Source: Spongilla lacustris
Taxonomy: Eukaryota > Porifera > Demospongiae > Spongillida > Spongillidae
Assembly (NCBI GenBank): GCA_949361645.1
Contig: OX442418.1
Span: 12,693,279-12,757,278 of the forward strand
Direction of reading: 5' to 3'
DNA: 64,000 nt
How positions within the stretch are numbered: position 1 is the first letter of the stretch; each line of letters begins with the position of its first letter. The notes under the pieces are model-generated. The model had not been told where the DNA came from, did not search any database, and saw only the letters and a program-made list of their open reading frames with translations. The translations under genes were made by a program, and so were the position numbers. Below are positions 50,184-61,700 of the stretch, piece by piece.

Positions 50184-52999
50184 CAGTGGGTTTAGGTTCA
50201 ATGACAGTGAAATGCATATTATAAAATCAACTAAATAAAGAAACCAGAACCTTATACCCACAAGTTTTAAACTAAAACTCCACGAGTTGAGCCTAGTACT
50301 CCCAGCTTGTTACATTGTGTTGAAATGTTGAGTCGTGATGTGATGTTTTGTGTCCTCTCCAGACCTGGCTGTGGGTGCATTTCAATCGGGGATGGTATTC
50401 CTTCTGAGGTCTGTTTGTGTAGCCATTGCTTGCTGACTAGTTTCCTGTGTTTGGACTCATGTGGTTCTTCCTTCCTCCAGAACATTCTCGGTAGCCAATG
50501 TCACCGTCACCATGACCAATATTGGTGGAGGTGTTGTTCTGACAAAGCCAGGATGTAACAGCTCATACCCTTGGTATTCAGTGGTTGTATTTCATATACT
50601 CCTTTACCCACATCATTCTTAACCCTTCACTCATAAAGTGGTACTCTGTTGCTCTGTACAACATACAGTTGCAGAAGTGGAAGCTGTAGCCAGAACTTGA
50701 GTAAGCCATCACCTGTTGGATATAATCAGTCATGTCTGATGCTCTTTCCGAAGATATAACGTTTACTCTATCAGAGATTCCTTATTTGGGCACACCAAGA
50801 ATCTTTTTCTCTACCAGTAGAGCCACCAATGCTTCTGTAGTTATCAGTGCCACAATTAATCAGCAACATTGTGCAAATGTGACTGTTTACACAGAGGTTA
50901 AGTGGTACAGGTCAACTTCATTTAGTTGTTAACCCCACCCACCCACCCCCATCTTCTCCTTCTCCCTCTTTGCAGACCTACCTGGCCATTAGTGATGTGA
51001 CTAGCCCTTTCCAAATCATGGCTACAGTCAACAGCCTACCACGTACCCTCGCCATGGACAGCAATGTAGCACTTGCTGACTTCAAAACCATTCCAATCTT
51101 GAACTCAAATGGAAGTGCCACTGCGAATGTGTGTTGAAGTGTGCCATGTGTGCACAACGCATGCCATACCTCTCCCTTTACTCCGCTCCCTCCTCCCAAC
51201 AGATTAGCATTATGCGAGCATGCGCAAATCCCTTAGCTTGCCAAAATGACCTTCAGTTGAATTTGAGCTCTGTGACCTTCAGGTGGGTGAGGGGTGTGGC
51301 AGTCATGACCTATGCAGGTGGGTGAGGGGTGTGGCAGTCATGACCTATGCAGGTGGGGTCATGCTAGGGTGCAGCACTTGTCTATTTCATTTACTTGCAA
51401 AGGAAATGGAAAAGTACCATAGACCCCACCTCTGTATAGTCATGACTCTGTCTCTCCCCTCCCCCTCTCTCCCTCCCCCTCTCTCCCTCCCCCTCTCTCC
51501 CTCCCCTCTCCCTCCCCCGCTCTCCCTCCCCCTCTCTCCCTCCCCCTCTCCCCCTCCCCCTCTCTCCCTCCCCTCTCTCCCTCCCCCTCTCTCCCTCCCC
51601 CTCTCCCCCTCCCCCTCTCTCCCTCCCCTCTCTCCCTCCCCCTCTCTCCCTCCCCCTATCTCCCTCTCCCTCTCCCCCACTCTTCCTCTCACTCTCCCCC
51701 CTCTCCCCCTTTCTTTCTCTCCCTCTCTTTACTTTCTAAGGGATATGTTCAACAATGCCAAGCTCAATCTGACGCCCAATGAGACTTCGCAAGTGGTGCT
51801 TGTATTTGTGGTGACCAACAATGGTGATGCTGTAACTGGTAGCGGGCTGACCATTGCTGGAACGCCATCGTATGTGACTGCTGTTACATTCTCCGTGGTA
51901 AGGATCAACATGGGTGTGTGGTATGCACAACATGTGTGTGTGCATGTGTATGTGTGTGTGTTCAGACATATGTAGACACATACATATACATGTACAAACG
52001 CATACATAGGCATATGTATGTATGCACGCCGACATTGCATGTATGTTGCACACCAATATTACCTACTTTCTTCTGACTTGTCAGAAAATCTCTATGGCAA
52101 CTTATTGATATCTTTCTATTTTCAGGAAAATAAATTGCCCATCACACACTACTTATCACATTCTAACCACAACATTCCACAATTAATAGAACAGTGTGCT
52201 GGGCTTTATTAAGAGTGTTGTGCTTTGTAAACACTTTCCACAGGAGGATGGCCAGCCTGCCTATTGCAGTCAGCTTAGCAACGAGACAGAATTTGAATGT
52301 GCACCCATTGTGGACAAATACCTCCTAAGCAACCAGTCAATTGTGAGGACAGCTGTGCTCTCCATTGTGTCTTCACAAATCCTTTGAATTTTGTTTTTTG
52401 CCAGTCCATTGCAGTTACCATGGCAACTGATGTGAATGCTATCGACTTTGACCTGCACAATGTCACTTTCAACGTTGACTATCAAGGCACTTTGGGGGGT
52501 AGCTTGGTGGAGGTTGCCCTAACACCTGTTGTTTCTGCAGCTTTGGATATTACGTTGCTGTAAGTTGTCTAATCCAAGACCATACCTAGGGATTTGCCTA
52601 CCAACTTACCAAAAGGGACCAACTTACCATACCCCATCTATTTCTAGGGGTTAGCAAAGGTCTACTAGCCTTATTTAAAACATGTCCATCTTCTGTATAG
52701 TTCCATTAGAAGTGCACCACTCACAGTTGGCCATCCTTGTCAGGTCATTCTCTCCATCTCAACGATACTACAAAACTCCACTGGTATCATCAAATCCAAC
52801 TTCCTTTGATGCGATAGGCTACTCAGCCACACTTGGGGTAGACGTACAACGGAGTGGTCAGTCCACTATCCCAAACATGACCCTGGTTGTGTCCTTTCCT
52901 CGAGGGGGCACCGACTGGAGCAGTTACTATTTATACCCTGCTGCTGTGGTATGCATGTGAACATGGCTTGAGTCTGGTACCACAGCATTGTATAATCGA

Positions 53000-53037
<38 letters not shown>

Positions 53038-53572
53038 ACAGAGCTTGGTTCCACCCTTGGCTAACATCAGCTGCGTATCTGGTGTGATTGATCCACAGTT
53101 GCTTGCAACTGCAGGGAGACGTGGTGTGGGTGTGATGGTGGATACCTCCAGGCTGGTACGAGGTGCGAGGCAGACAGAGCCTGAAACTTCAGCTCTGCAG
53201 AGTTCAACACTGCTATCGGCCATTGTGAGCTACCCCCTCCCATCCCCTCCCCACACACACACACACACATGCACACAAATCTACGCACTCAGTTGAGCAG
53301 TAGCACTCAATCAAAAGGTTGCTATTGGACATATATGTATATCTGAGGTTATGAGATTACATAAGGATCTGAATGTTTAGGTTTTTATGTCTTCGTAACC
53401 CCCTACTTTCTTCCACATATGAATTTAACTGCTGTTGTTCCTTCCAGGATTGCAGCCAATGGCCTCTTCCTACTGATTGTGCCAACCTGGTTTGTTACAT
53501 CAATGACATTACATCAAGCAGCATAGCCTTCAGTGTGCAGATGACTCTCTATGTCAATGACAAATATTTTTC

Positions 53573-53614
<42 letters not shown>

Positions 53615-54638
53615 GTGCCTTTAGTAAAATCCATTCAAACACCCCCCTTGTGTTTTGCTTAGGTTCAAGGAGGACAGTACAATCTAACAGCATCAGTAAC
53701 AGCATCCATACCAAATCTTGCCTTTGCGAATGTTATCGTGCAAGCAGTGGCCAAGGTGAGAAGTGAAGTGTATGTGTGTGTGTGTGTGTGCATGTGCATT
53801 TTTGTGCATGTGTACATGTGTGTGTATCATCACATACATCAGGGAGTATGTTTCATAATATTCAGCATCATCTAGGCTGAAACATTAATAATTGTCATTC
53901 TGAGCTAAAAAAATTCGACAGCAAGTGCCTAATTCAACGCTTACATTATGACAAAGTTATAATGCAACTGCAACAAACTGCTTACATTTACTTAACACAA
54001 ACAATACCCACAAATCCTATATGGACTAGAACCAACCATCCAAAGGTGGTTGCTAATCTGCACTTGTCCCTTGTAGGCAATGCAACATTGTATGATGTAT
54101 GTTCATTTATCCTACATCAACATAAATTAATTTTTATGTATGCTACACAAAACATTATTTAACGACTGCTACATTCAACTTGAGCCAATATGAGATCTCA
54201 CAAGGGTAAGGTTAAGTTTAATATAGATATCATAAGTGGTCTTGATTTTCACTTCTTTTGAAAAGATGGGTTTTTTGCTTGGCTCAATTGCCCCAGCTGC
54301 CAACAATTAATGGGAGCACACATCTGCATGCACATTCACAGGCATATGAGAACTGATGGTGGTTATATGTTTGTGTACCCAAAAGGGAGTACTGAACTTG
54401 GTACCTCTGCCAGTCACGAAAAATTTGGCGAATGTCCATGTGATCCTGTGGCCATTGATGGGTGTCATCACCGTTATCGTAGTCGCAATCATTCTTCTCT
54501 ACTCTGTAAGTACTGTAGTCAATTATAACTGGATATTTTAATACTCTCTTAACTACTGCACAGCTTGGGTTCTTTAAACGAAAACACAGTGGCCCAGCAG
54601 ATGATGATGTCGATGAACTTGAAAATGAATACCAATGA
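41725..54638 (+). CDS. Integrin alpha chain (gene C), complete, 29 exons, 1128 aa
   Basis: Exons: 41725-41897, 42042-42235, 42375-42457, 45566-45751, 45803-45845, 45953-46105, 46893-46937, 47275-47324, 47400-47546, 47599-47651, 47973-48075, 48760-48871, 48953-49068, 49646-49760, 50363-50408, 50481-50573, 50639-50700, 50730-50896, 50976-51128, 51203-51282, 51741-51897, 52244-52342, 52405-52559, 52744-52948, 53042-53224, 53448-53573, 53663-53755, 54386-54505, 54564-54638. Exon number and phases match gene B one for one. Start Met precedes a weak signal peptide (MRWELVLYAMVCTVRVETQ). Calcium motifs are [18 protein letters not shown] and DLDGNTYND; there is no I domain. The furin-like site is RLVRGARQ in exon 53042-53224. 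A transmembrane helix lies in exon 54386-54505, then LGFFKRKHSG and a 24-residue acidic tail. Exons 2-16 are nearly identical in DNA to gene B; exon 1 and exons 17-29 are strongly diverged. The acceptors at 50730, 52744 and 54386 are the least certain. Intron 3 carries a reverse-transcriptase relic. Confidence 0.94.
42236..42333 (+). repeat. TG microsatellite at the donor plus G run, gene C intron 2
   Basis: Donor GTACGTGTG runs into TG repeats to 42318, then a run of twelve or more G. The equivalent gene B intron has a CG-rich version of the same tract. Confidence 0.93.
42620..42900 (+). pseudogene. Retroelement polyprotein C-terminal relic, gene C intron 3
   Basis: Translation includes AAWQTKERKGHYNDPICSEL then GRKCASLVAETFGAWGKNG. 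This matches the same polyprotein block as LGWACIPLVVESFGCWG in the 18690-20340 relic. Frameshifted and without flanking coding sequence on the right. Confidence 0.6.
43165..43960 (+). pseudogene. Reverse-transcriptase domain relic, gene C intron 3
   Basis: Blocks in order: ADIVATLRTFPEGTAAGPSG (43350-43415), then in shifted frames GEALRRLTGKCLCAVLK (about 43540-43590) and DDDFAVLKIDTKNENAYKFI (about 43693-43750). These correspond to the start of an RT domain, the pre-catalytic helix and the first catalytic strand with Asp. Several frameshifts and stops are present. The insertion explains why gene C intron 3 is 3.1 kb against 0.24 kb in gene B. Confidence 0.7.
43961..45565. other. Remainder of gene C intron 3
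   Basis: Mostly unique sequence, the 21-bp minisatellite at 44598-44832 and a G run at 44857-44874. The final 150 bp or so again resembles the end of gene B intron 3 (ATTGATAGTTAGC, CTTACTCTTTGACAG). Confidence 0.55.
44598..44832 (+). repeat. 21-bp minisatellite, about 11 copies, gene C intron 3
   Basis: Unit GAGGATGGTCATGTGCCCTTA, very homogeneous. Encodes EDGHVPL repeats only because the unit is a multiple of three. Confidence 0.94.
45893..45952 (+). repeat. CA microsatellite ending at an acceptor, gene C intron 5
   Basis: CA repeat whose terminal CACACAG forms the acceptor of exon 45953-46105. Shorter orthologue of the gene B tract. Confidence 0.92.
46106..46892. other. Gene C intron 6
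   Basis: Contains a CA microsatellite at 46282-46329 and a TTATTATT run near 46425. Otherwise unique. It lacks the foldback half copy seen in gene B intron 6. Confidence 0.6.
47208..47265 (+). repeat. TG microsatellite near an acceptor, gene C intron 7
   Basis: TG repeats ending about 12 bp before the acceptor of exon 47275-47324. Confidence 0.9.
47829..47910 (+). repeat. TG microsatellite, gene C intron 10
   Basis: About 40 uninterrupted TG units. The paralogous gene B intron carries the 1.2-kb 16-bp array instead. Confidence 0.93.
48076..48759. other. Gene C intron 11
   Basis: Unique sequence with a short triplicated GGRAYKGGCAGTTAAGGWCY-like motif at 48560-48625. No gene or mobile element recognised. 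Gene B has the TATG microsatellite here. Confidence 0.5.
49069..49645 (+). repeat. TG tract and 34-bp minisatellite, gene C intron 13
   Basis: The donor runs into TG repeats (49069-49117). From 49165 to 49500 lie about ten units containing GAGGTGTAGATGTACATGAG. The reverse-complement motif CTCATGTACATCTACACCTC appears at 49540-49615, so the array can fold back on itself. Confidence 0.9.
49761..50362. other. Gene C intron 14
   Basis: Unique AT-rich sequence plus a TG tract at 50148-50182. No gene recognised. Confidence 0.5.
51456..51720 (+). repeat. CTCTCTCCCTCCCC polypyrimidine array, gene C intron 20
   Basis: Long CT-rich array of CCCCTCTCTCCCT units, continuing to about 20 bp before the acceptor of exon 51741-51897. 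Mirror-symmetric polypyrimidine DNA of this kind can form triplex structures. Confidence 0.9.
53574..53611 (+). repeat. TG microsatellite at the donor, gene C intron 26
   Basis: The donor itself (GTGTGTGTG) is the first part of the TG tract. Confidence 0.92.
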
Positions 54639-55317
54639 AGCTTCAAAATGAGGGAGGAAATGTCCTGACAGGTTGCATGCTGCATTACATGTTGAATATG
54701 TTTAACTATAGGCTGATGGAACAATCCATGCAAACCACTCTTTTTTTTCCCCTTCACTTTCTTCTACCTGTATGACTGTTTGTAATGTGCAGTATGTATG
54801 TACATCCTTTTTAGCCAAAGTCTTCATGTCCAAGCCTTGGCAGGGTATCCTGTAAGCTCTGGTGCAAAAGCTATTTGAGAATTATTTTTTGTTTTTGAAA
54901 CGATTGCTTTGAAAGTAGATGAACTGCACTGTAGCAACTGCTTGGTGCACACACACATGTACATGTATTATAGAAAAAGAGACATTTTGATGGAGGATTT
55001 GTGGACAATGCAATGATAGAGTTAACTTACTAAGGGATAATAGTAATCTTGCAATATTACATATACCCTAAATATAGGTCTATAGGCTTATTATTGTGTA
55101 AATCTGTCATTGCAAGATTAATTGTCATTAGTAATTTCAATTTTATACTCATATAAGCCTCTACATAAGATCATGTACTTTAGGTTATTATTATATACAT
55201 GTGTGTATCATGCAAGCAGCAATGCAACCAATACTATCAGAGATAATATATATTATCTCCGATACTATTTAGTAGAATTAAATTTCTGTAATGTGTACAT
55301 GTACATCTATTATAAGT

Positions 55318-55356
<39 letters not shown>

Positions 55357-55709
55357 ACGCATACACACATGCACACACACATATATTGGGCATACCAGAA
55401 AGTCATAATTAAGTACATGTACCATACTAAATTAAATTCCTTTTCTGTTAACATGTACAGCCGCATAAACGCAAAGCTATATATTATCAACACAGTGACA
55501 TGTATACTGGTAATAAGAAAGCAAAACTAGTAAAGAAGCTCAATGTCTACTTTCGCCCTGGAACATGCCAGCGCGATTGAAAATTAATCTATGTAGACCG
55601 GCCCGTACTCCTTGATATACGGACTTGTGTAAATAATTCCTTTTATGGCCAAATTAAAGAAGTTAAATTATTGTTATTACGGTGTGTACCTGGCCTGGTA
55701 CCTGTAGAG
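54639..55709. other. Spacer between integrin alpha gene C and the integrin beta gene
   Basis: 3' flank of gene C, a small palindrome AGATAATATATATTATCT near 55240, and a TG/CA tract at 55320-55382. About 1.07 kb in total, so the beta promoter must lie close to the end of gene C. No separate gene seen. Confidence 0.55.
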
Positions 55710-58700
55710 ATGTTTATGAAGCTTTCTACAACGGTACTTGTTGCTCTATGTTTTTGCCAAGGTACGCGGGTACGCTTCTGTATGTGTGTTGTATTTGCGT
55801 GTACATAATGTGTGGTTTTTTTTTATTGGCGTGTATATTATGATAATGTGTAGGCCTACATACAATATAAGTGCACGCGCAAATTTTGTCGGGAAAGCCA
55901 CGCATGAGGTCAGTCGGCTAGGACCAATGCATTGTACACACAAAGTCACACGCACGAGCAGAAGTCATTTGCCCGCACAACACATGCCCCCGGGTGTGGG
56001 ATTTTGAAAAAAAAAAAAATGGAAGACACCGAGTATAGGTGCTAGGCTTGTGCAGAAAATGTGTATAAAAGGCCTATCACTTAGAGGTGGTGGTAGTGGC
56101 GGTGGTGGTGGGGGGGGGGGGGCGGGATTTTTATCATGACCCCTTATGTATGCGTACTTGAACATCCTTACTTCACAGTGCGTGCCCAAACGCCGGCGCC
56201 ATGTACTAATCTGTTGACTTGCGGAGACTGCATCAGAGCAGCAGGCTGCGTTTGGTGCAACATGCTGGTAAGTCCCTTTTTTATAAATCAAGGAACCGGT
56301 AATGTGATTGGCACGTAATAGTGCATGGTATGTGGTCTACTTTTTTCTTTTTTACTACTTCACTCCATAGTTAGCACCACATTTCCATTTAGTCCACACC
56401 TGCTGTGTACCTTGTATACTGTACGTTTTTACCAATTAAAAAATAAAGGAGGTACCTATTACCTTTTTTCCTGCTTGAAGCCCCCCCCCCCCTCCAAAAA
56501 TGTAAGGTAGTGAAACTTAAATGCAATGAATCAAATCAGTTAAACTTTGAATGCTTACTTGCAATGAATACCTGGGCTCTGTGGCAAGCCTGGCTGGAAT
56601 TGTCTTTTTATATAGTGTCCCTCCTTTACCCTCCTATGTGTTGGTTGGGGTCGCAATGGTCACACTGAGATCTCTCTCCCCTACTCTCTCTCTAATTTCT
56701 TACCTCTCCTTCCCTCCCTCTATTGTCTCTTAGGAGCTTAAAACTAAGCATCAATCTTGTACCTGCATGGTTTGTGTTAGTTCATTGTTAAAACCTCAAC
56801 CTTCCCACACAGACTGGTGTTCCAATCCATAGCATGACTGAAAGGTGTAGTTAGGTACCACATCTGGATGATGTAGTAGCCTTGGGTATCCACATGTGAT
56901 CTCTTTGATATGTGTTGTGGCTTCCTCATTCTAAATTGTGACATTGTGTCATTACATGTAGTATGGTCCAGCCTATAGTATGCCCCAACATGGCCCAACC
57001 CATAGTGTGCCCCAACATGGCCCAGCCTATAGTGTGCCCCAACATGACCCAACCCATAGTGTGCCCCAACATGGCCCAACCCATAGTGTGCCCCAACATG
57101 GCCCAGCCTATAGTGTGCCCCAACATGGCCCAGCCTATAGTGTGCCCCAACATGGCCCAGCCTATAGTGTGCCCCAACATGGTCCAGCCCATAGTGTGCC
57201 CCAACAAACCTATAGTATGCCCCAACATGGCCCAGCCTATAGTGTGCCCCAACATGGCCCAACCCATAGTGTGCCCCAACATGGCCCAACCCATAGTGTG
57301 CCCCAACATGGCCCAGCCTATAGTGTGCCCCAACATGGTCCAGCCCATAGTGTGCCCCAACATGGCCCAACCCATAGTGTGCCCCAACATGGCCCAGCCT
57401 ATAGTGTGCCCCAACATGGCCCAGCCTATAGTGTGCCCCAACATGGCCCAGCCTATAGTGTGCCCCAACATGGCCCAACCCATAGTGTGCCCCAACATGG
57501 CCCAACCCATAGTGTGCCCCAACATGGCCCAGCCTATAGTGTGCCCCAACATGGTCCAGCCCATAGTGTGCCCCAACATGGCCCAACCCATAGTGTGCCC
57601 CAACATGGCCCAGCCTATAGTGTGCCCCAACATGGCCCAGCCTATAGTGTGCCCCAACATGGCCCAGCCCATAGTGTGCCCCAACATGGCCCAGCCTATA
57701 GTGTGCCCCAACATGGCCCAACCTATAGTGTGCCCCAACATGGCCCAGCCTATAGTGTGCCCCAACATGGCCCAACCCATAGTGTGCCCCAACATGGTCC
57801 AGCCCATAGTGTGCCCCAACATGGCCCAGCCTATAGTGTGCCCCAACATGGCCCAACCCCAACATGGCCCAACCCAAACAGGGCCCAGTGTGTGGCAGCT
57901 AACCTGTAGCTATCAATTGGACATGATGTCACAATATTGAACTGCCATATCATCTGTTGATTGTGAGTTGTTGCTTCAAAAAATATCATTCCATGGATGG
58001 CACTTGTTCAGCAAACTGTACGTGATGATGTGTTCAGAACAACACACCTCCCTGTCTTGAGTGAAATGACCCAGTGTGGATCATTTTACCGATAGCAATG
58101 AAAAGAGGGATTTTTGTGTAGATCCTTCCCCCCCCCCCACCCCCGCACTATACTTAAATGACACAGTTAATCAGTTCTAATTAATTAACATCTTATTCAC
58201 ACCTCAATGGCATTATATATTAGGCATCTCAACCCGAGTATAAAAGCGGTAGAAGTAGAGATTTACCACTAGCAGCGGGCGCCCATAAGCTGGATTCAAG
58301 CGAAGCCACTGGGCCTTTTTAGTTTTGGTTTTAGGGTCCAGGTAAGTTTAGTTAGGGTTAGTTGTGTTGTAAACTTACCCGTAACCCTAACCCTAAACCT
58401 AAAAAGGTTCAGTGGCTTTGCTTGAATCCAGCTTATGGGCGCCCTGCTAATCACGATAGTGAGTGAAAGTTGTATCTACCTATGGGCACCCACTAATGGT
58501 AAATCTTTGCTTCTACTGCTTCTATACACAGAATTGAGATGCGGAATGTATAATGCCATTGGGTGTGAATAAGATGCTTATTAATTAGAATTGATTAACT
58601 GTACCATAAAATATATAAGTATAAGTGCAAGGGGGAGATTGTGTACACAAGAACCAAAGGACTACTGGAGACTACTGGAGTAAGACAAGCCCTTCAGTGC

Positions 58701-61700
58701 TACTAAAAAAGCTCGAGGACAAGAAAACTCTTGATGTGACCGTTGCACTGTATGTCTATCAGTATGTAGCATGAGGTCAAAACAGTACACATGATATTCT
58801 GGTGTGTAGGGTCCAGGATTTGTAAAAAGGGAGGGTTGAACAGTGCAGCCCTGTGGGGAGGGTGGCCCCCCATCCCACCCAGCCATTAATAGGTGGTATG
58901 GGGAATGCGGTAAGCTCCCCCACTGCACCCCCCAAAAGCCAATATGGTTTTTGGCTCCCAAAACTATTGCACTAATTATAATCATTCATTGTGGGAGGGG
59001 GAGGGGGTTGTTGCAACCACTCCTGAAGCGATCTTATATGAAGATGATTTTCAGCACGCACATAGACTCACATTGCTTGCTTCATCCTCTTATTGGTCCG
59101 CCATATTTGTGCTCGTATAGAGAAGTATAGGGCTTACAATACATTAGTTCAGGGTGTCATATAGACGTATACATGTATTATAGTGTTACTTGTGCCCTCG
59201 CAACGCAAGTAACTTACCAAAAACTACCAAAAACTTGGAACAATTTCCATAGCCTAAAATCATGCTAGTATTTAGGGGGGGGGGGGGGGGGGTCAACTTA
59301 AAAAAAAAATGGCGGTAACTTCACTATCATAACTTTTGCATGCATTTCATTTTTAAGCAGTAAATGCTCAGATATTGCTGTTGGTCTTTCTGTCTCATGT
59401 CCTAAATTTTTGATCCCCAGGGGTATGCAGGCAGTCGATGTTTTGCAAGGAATGTGACTTCTGCATCAGGATGCAGCAGTATAATGGACCCCAGGAGTAG
59501 CCCTACTTCCACATATACCCAGGTGTGTGTGTGTGTGTGTGTGTGCATAGATCACTAATATGCGCATGTGCGTCATAGTATTACATATTTGTCTGCATTC
59601 CCATGATGTGCACATGTGTGTGCAAGTTTGTGCGTATCCTTGTATGTGTTTTCCCATACATGTGCATGTGTTGTGTGTGCGTGCTTTTGTGTGCGTACAA
59701 ATCTGTATGTTACCTTAATACTTTGCAATTCAGATGCCAACAGATTCCATATTCAGCACTACCCCAAGCATTTCTCTGAGAGCAGGTATGAAGTTGTGGT
59801 TGGTCACTGACAGGCCACTGGTCACAAAATGTCATCATCCTTTGGCAGGTGATCCACTGACTATCAATATCAGTGTTGTGTCCCTACCCAACACTCCTTT
59901 GGACTTATACATCTTGATGGACCTGTCTGATTCTATGGGAGGGCCATTGAAATCTGTGAAGAATGTTTCACAAGCTATTGGTAAGTACTGTGAAGTCAAC
60001 AAAGTTAAATTAAGGACTTTTTAAAAATATAATTAATGTCCTTGTTTTTAAAAATAAAGAACTTTCCATAGTGCCCTGTGTACATGTACTGGAAGCAAAT
60101 GTAATCTTCTGGGTTTGAAGAAACCACAAAGCAACCAACGTCATCCCAGGAAGGTTCAAAACATTAGCAACCATATTGTTTTGGTGCAAAATGTGTGTGT
60201 TATTAAGAATTTGTGTTTCCATTATGTATGAATGATGTAATAAGAACAACTTAGACTGGTGAAAAAAAAAAATCACAGCCTATTTAATTGTATTCATAAC
60301 ATTAAGCACATGTACATATACTTGGAACCAAATAAAATGGTTAGATTTACGTCATCATCGTTGTATATGCACTTTATTTTATTTTTATTTAAAAAAAAAA
60401 AATTGTGTCTTAATTTTAAGGATGTATCTTGTTTGTCATTTTTAATGTAATTAATAAATATTAATTTATTTATTATAAAACATTCAACTAGACTACACAC
60501 AATGTACACAAAGCAACAATACATATAAAAAAGGAATAAGAGAAGGACTAAGTGCACTCATTGTATAAAACACAAATTTCTAAATAAAGCACACGCTTTG
60601 GTCCAAAACAATATGGCTGCTAATGTTTTGATCCTTCCTGGGATGATGTACTGGCAAGGGTAACAATGTTATAAAAGTCCTTTGCGTTTGAACCATTATA
60701 CCTCCCAAACAGTTAATACCTATTTTCAGCACACTTCATGCTACACCATTTCTCTGTGGTAAAATGCATTTTGGGGTCATGCACTAGCTCCGTGCCAGTA
60801 TTGCAATGTTCGATACTCCACCAGGTTCAAAACCACATAGGAGTAATCAAATTGCTTCAAATTCGGTTTGTAGGTAGAGCAGTCCTATACCTATCGATTT
60901 GTTCTGTTCGTTAATTTTTATGTCATATACAGTTGAACAAACTGTGATTTGGACAAGTTGCATATGGGGAGGCGGGGATTATAACATTGTTTCGAATCAA
61001 GTGGGAAAACTTGTCCATACTTTGTTCAACTGTATTTCATAACGGATGGCATAAAAATTAGCAAACAAAGGATCTCTCTACCCACAAATCAAATTTGAAG
61101 TGATTTGATTACTCCTAACGAAAGTTATGGCAGGTTTGAACCCTTGAGTATATCAGACATTGCAATACTGGCACGGAGCTAGTGCAAGATCCCAAAATGT
61201 ATTTTACCATAGAGAAATGGTGTAGTTATGAAGTGCTGAAAAAAAGGAAGTTGATAGTGTTAACTGTTCGGGAGTTACATGTATAAATGATTCATTTTTA
61301 TAACGTTATGATATATACTGGTATACGTTTTATGAGACTTTGATGCTTGTGAATTTATATATATATATGGGACAGTTCACGCGAAAATGATAACTCGCTT
61401 TTATATTTATAATGTTATAACATTTCCTTATGTTTGAATCGCTATAACTTCCCAACAGTTTAGGCTATCTACTTCGTATTTACAACACTTCATACCACAC
61501 CATTTCTCTATGATAAAATACATTTTGGTGTCTCGCACGTACTCCGTACCAGTACTGCAACGTTTTATACCCCACCGGGTTCAAACCCGCCATAACTTTC
61601 TGTAGGAGTAATCAAATCGCTTCAAATTCGGTTTGTAGGTAGAGCGGTCCTATACCTATCGATTTGTTCTGTTCGTTAATTTTTATACCATCCGTTACGG

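Larger units (their letters stand above)
56268..59420. other. Beta gene intron 2 (3.15 kb)
   Basis: Holds the 27-bp minisatellite (56962-57875) and a nested foldback element (58145-58630). The remaining sequence includes C and G runs but no supported gene. Confidence 0.6.

Noticed and set aside
56777..57940. Open frames of 300-366 residues on both strands
   Set aside because: They are created by a 27-bp tandem unit, occur in several frames at once, and lie in an intron of the beta gene.
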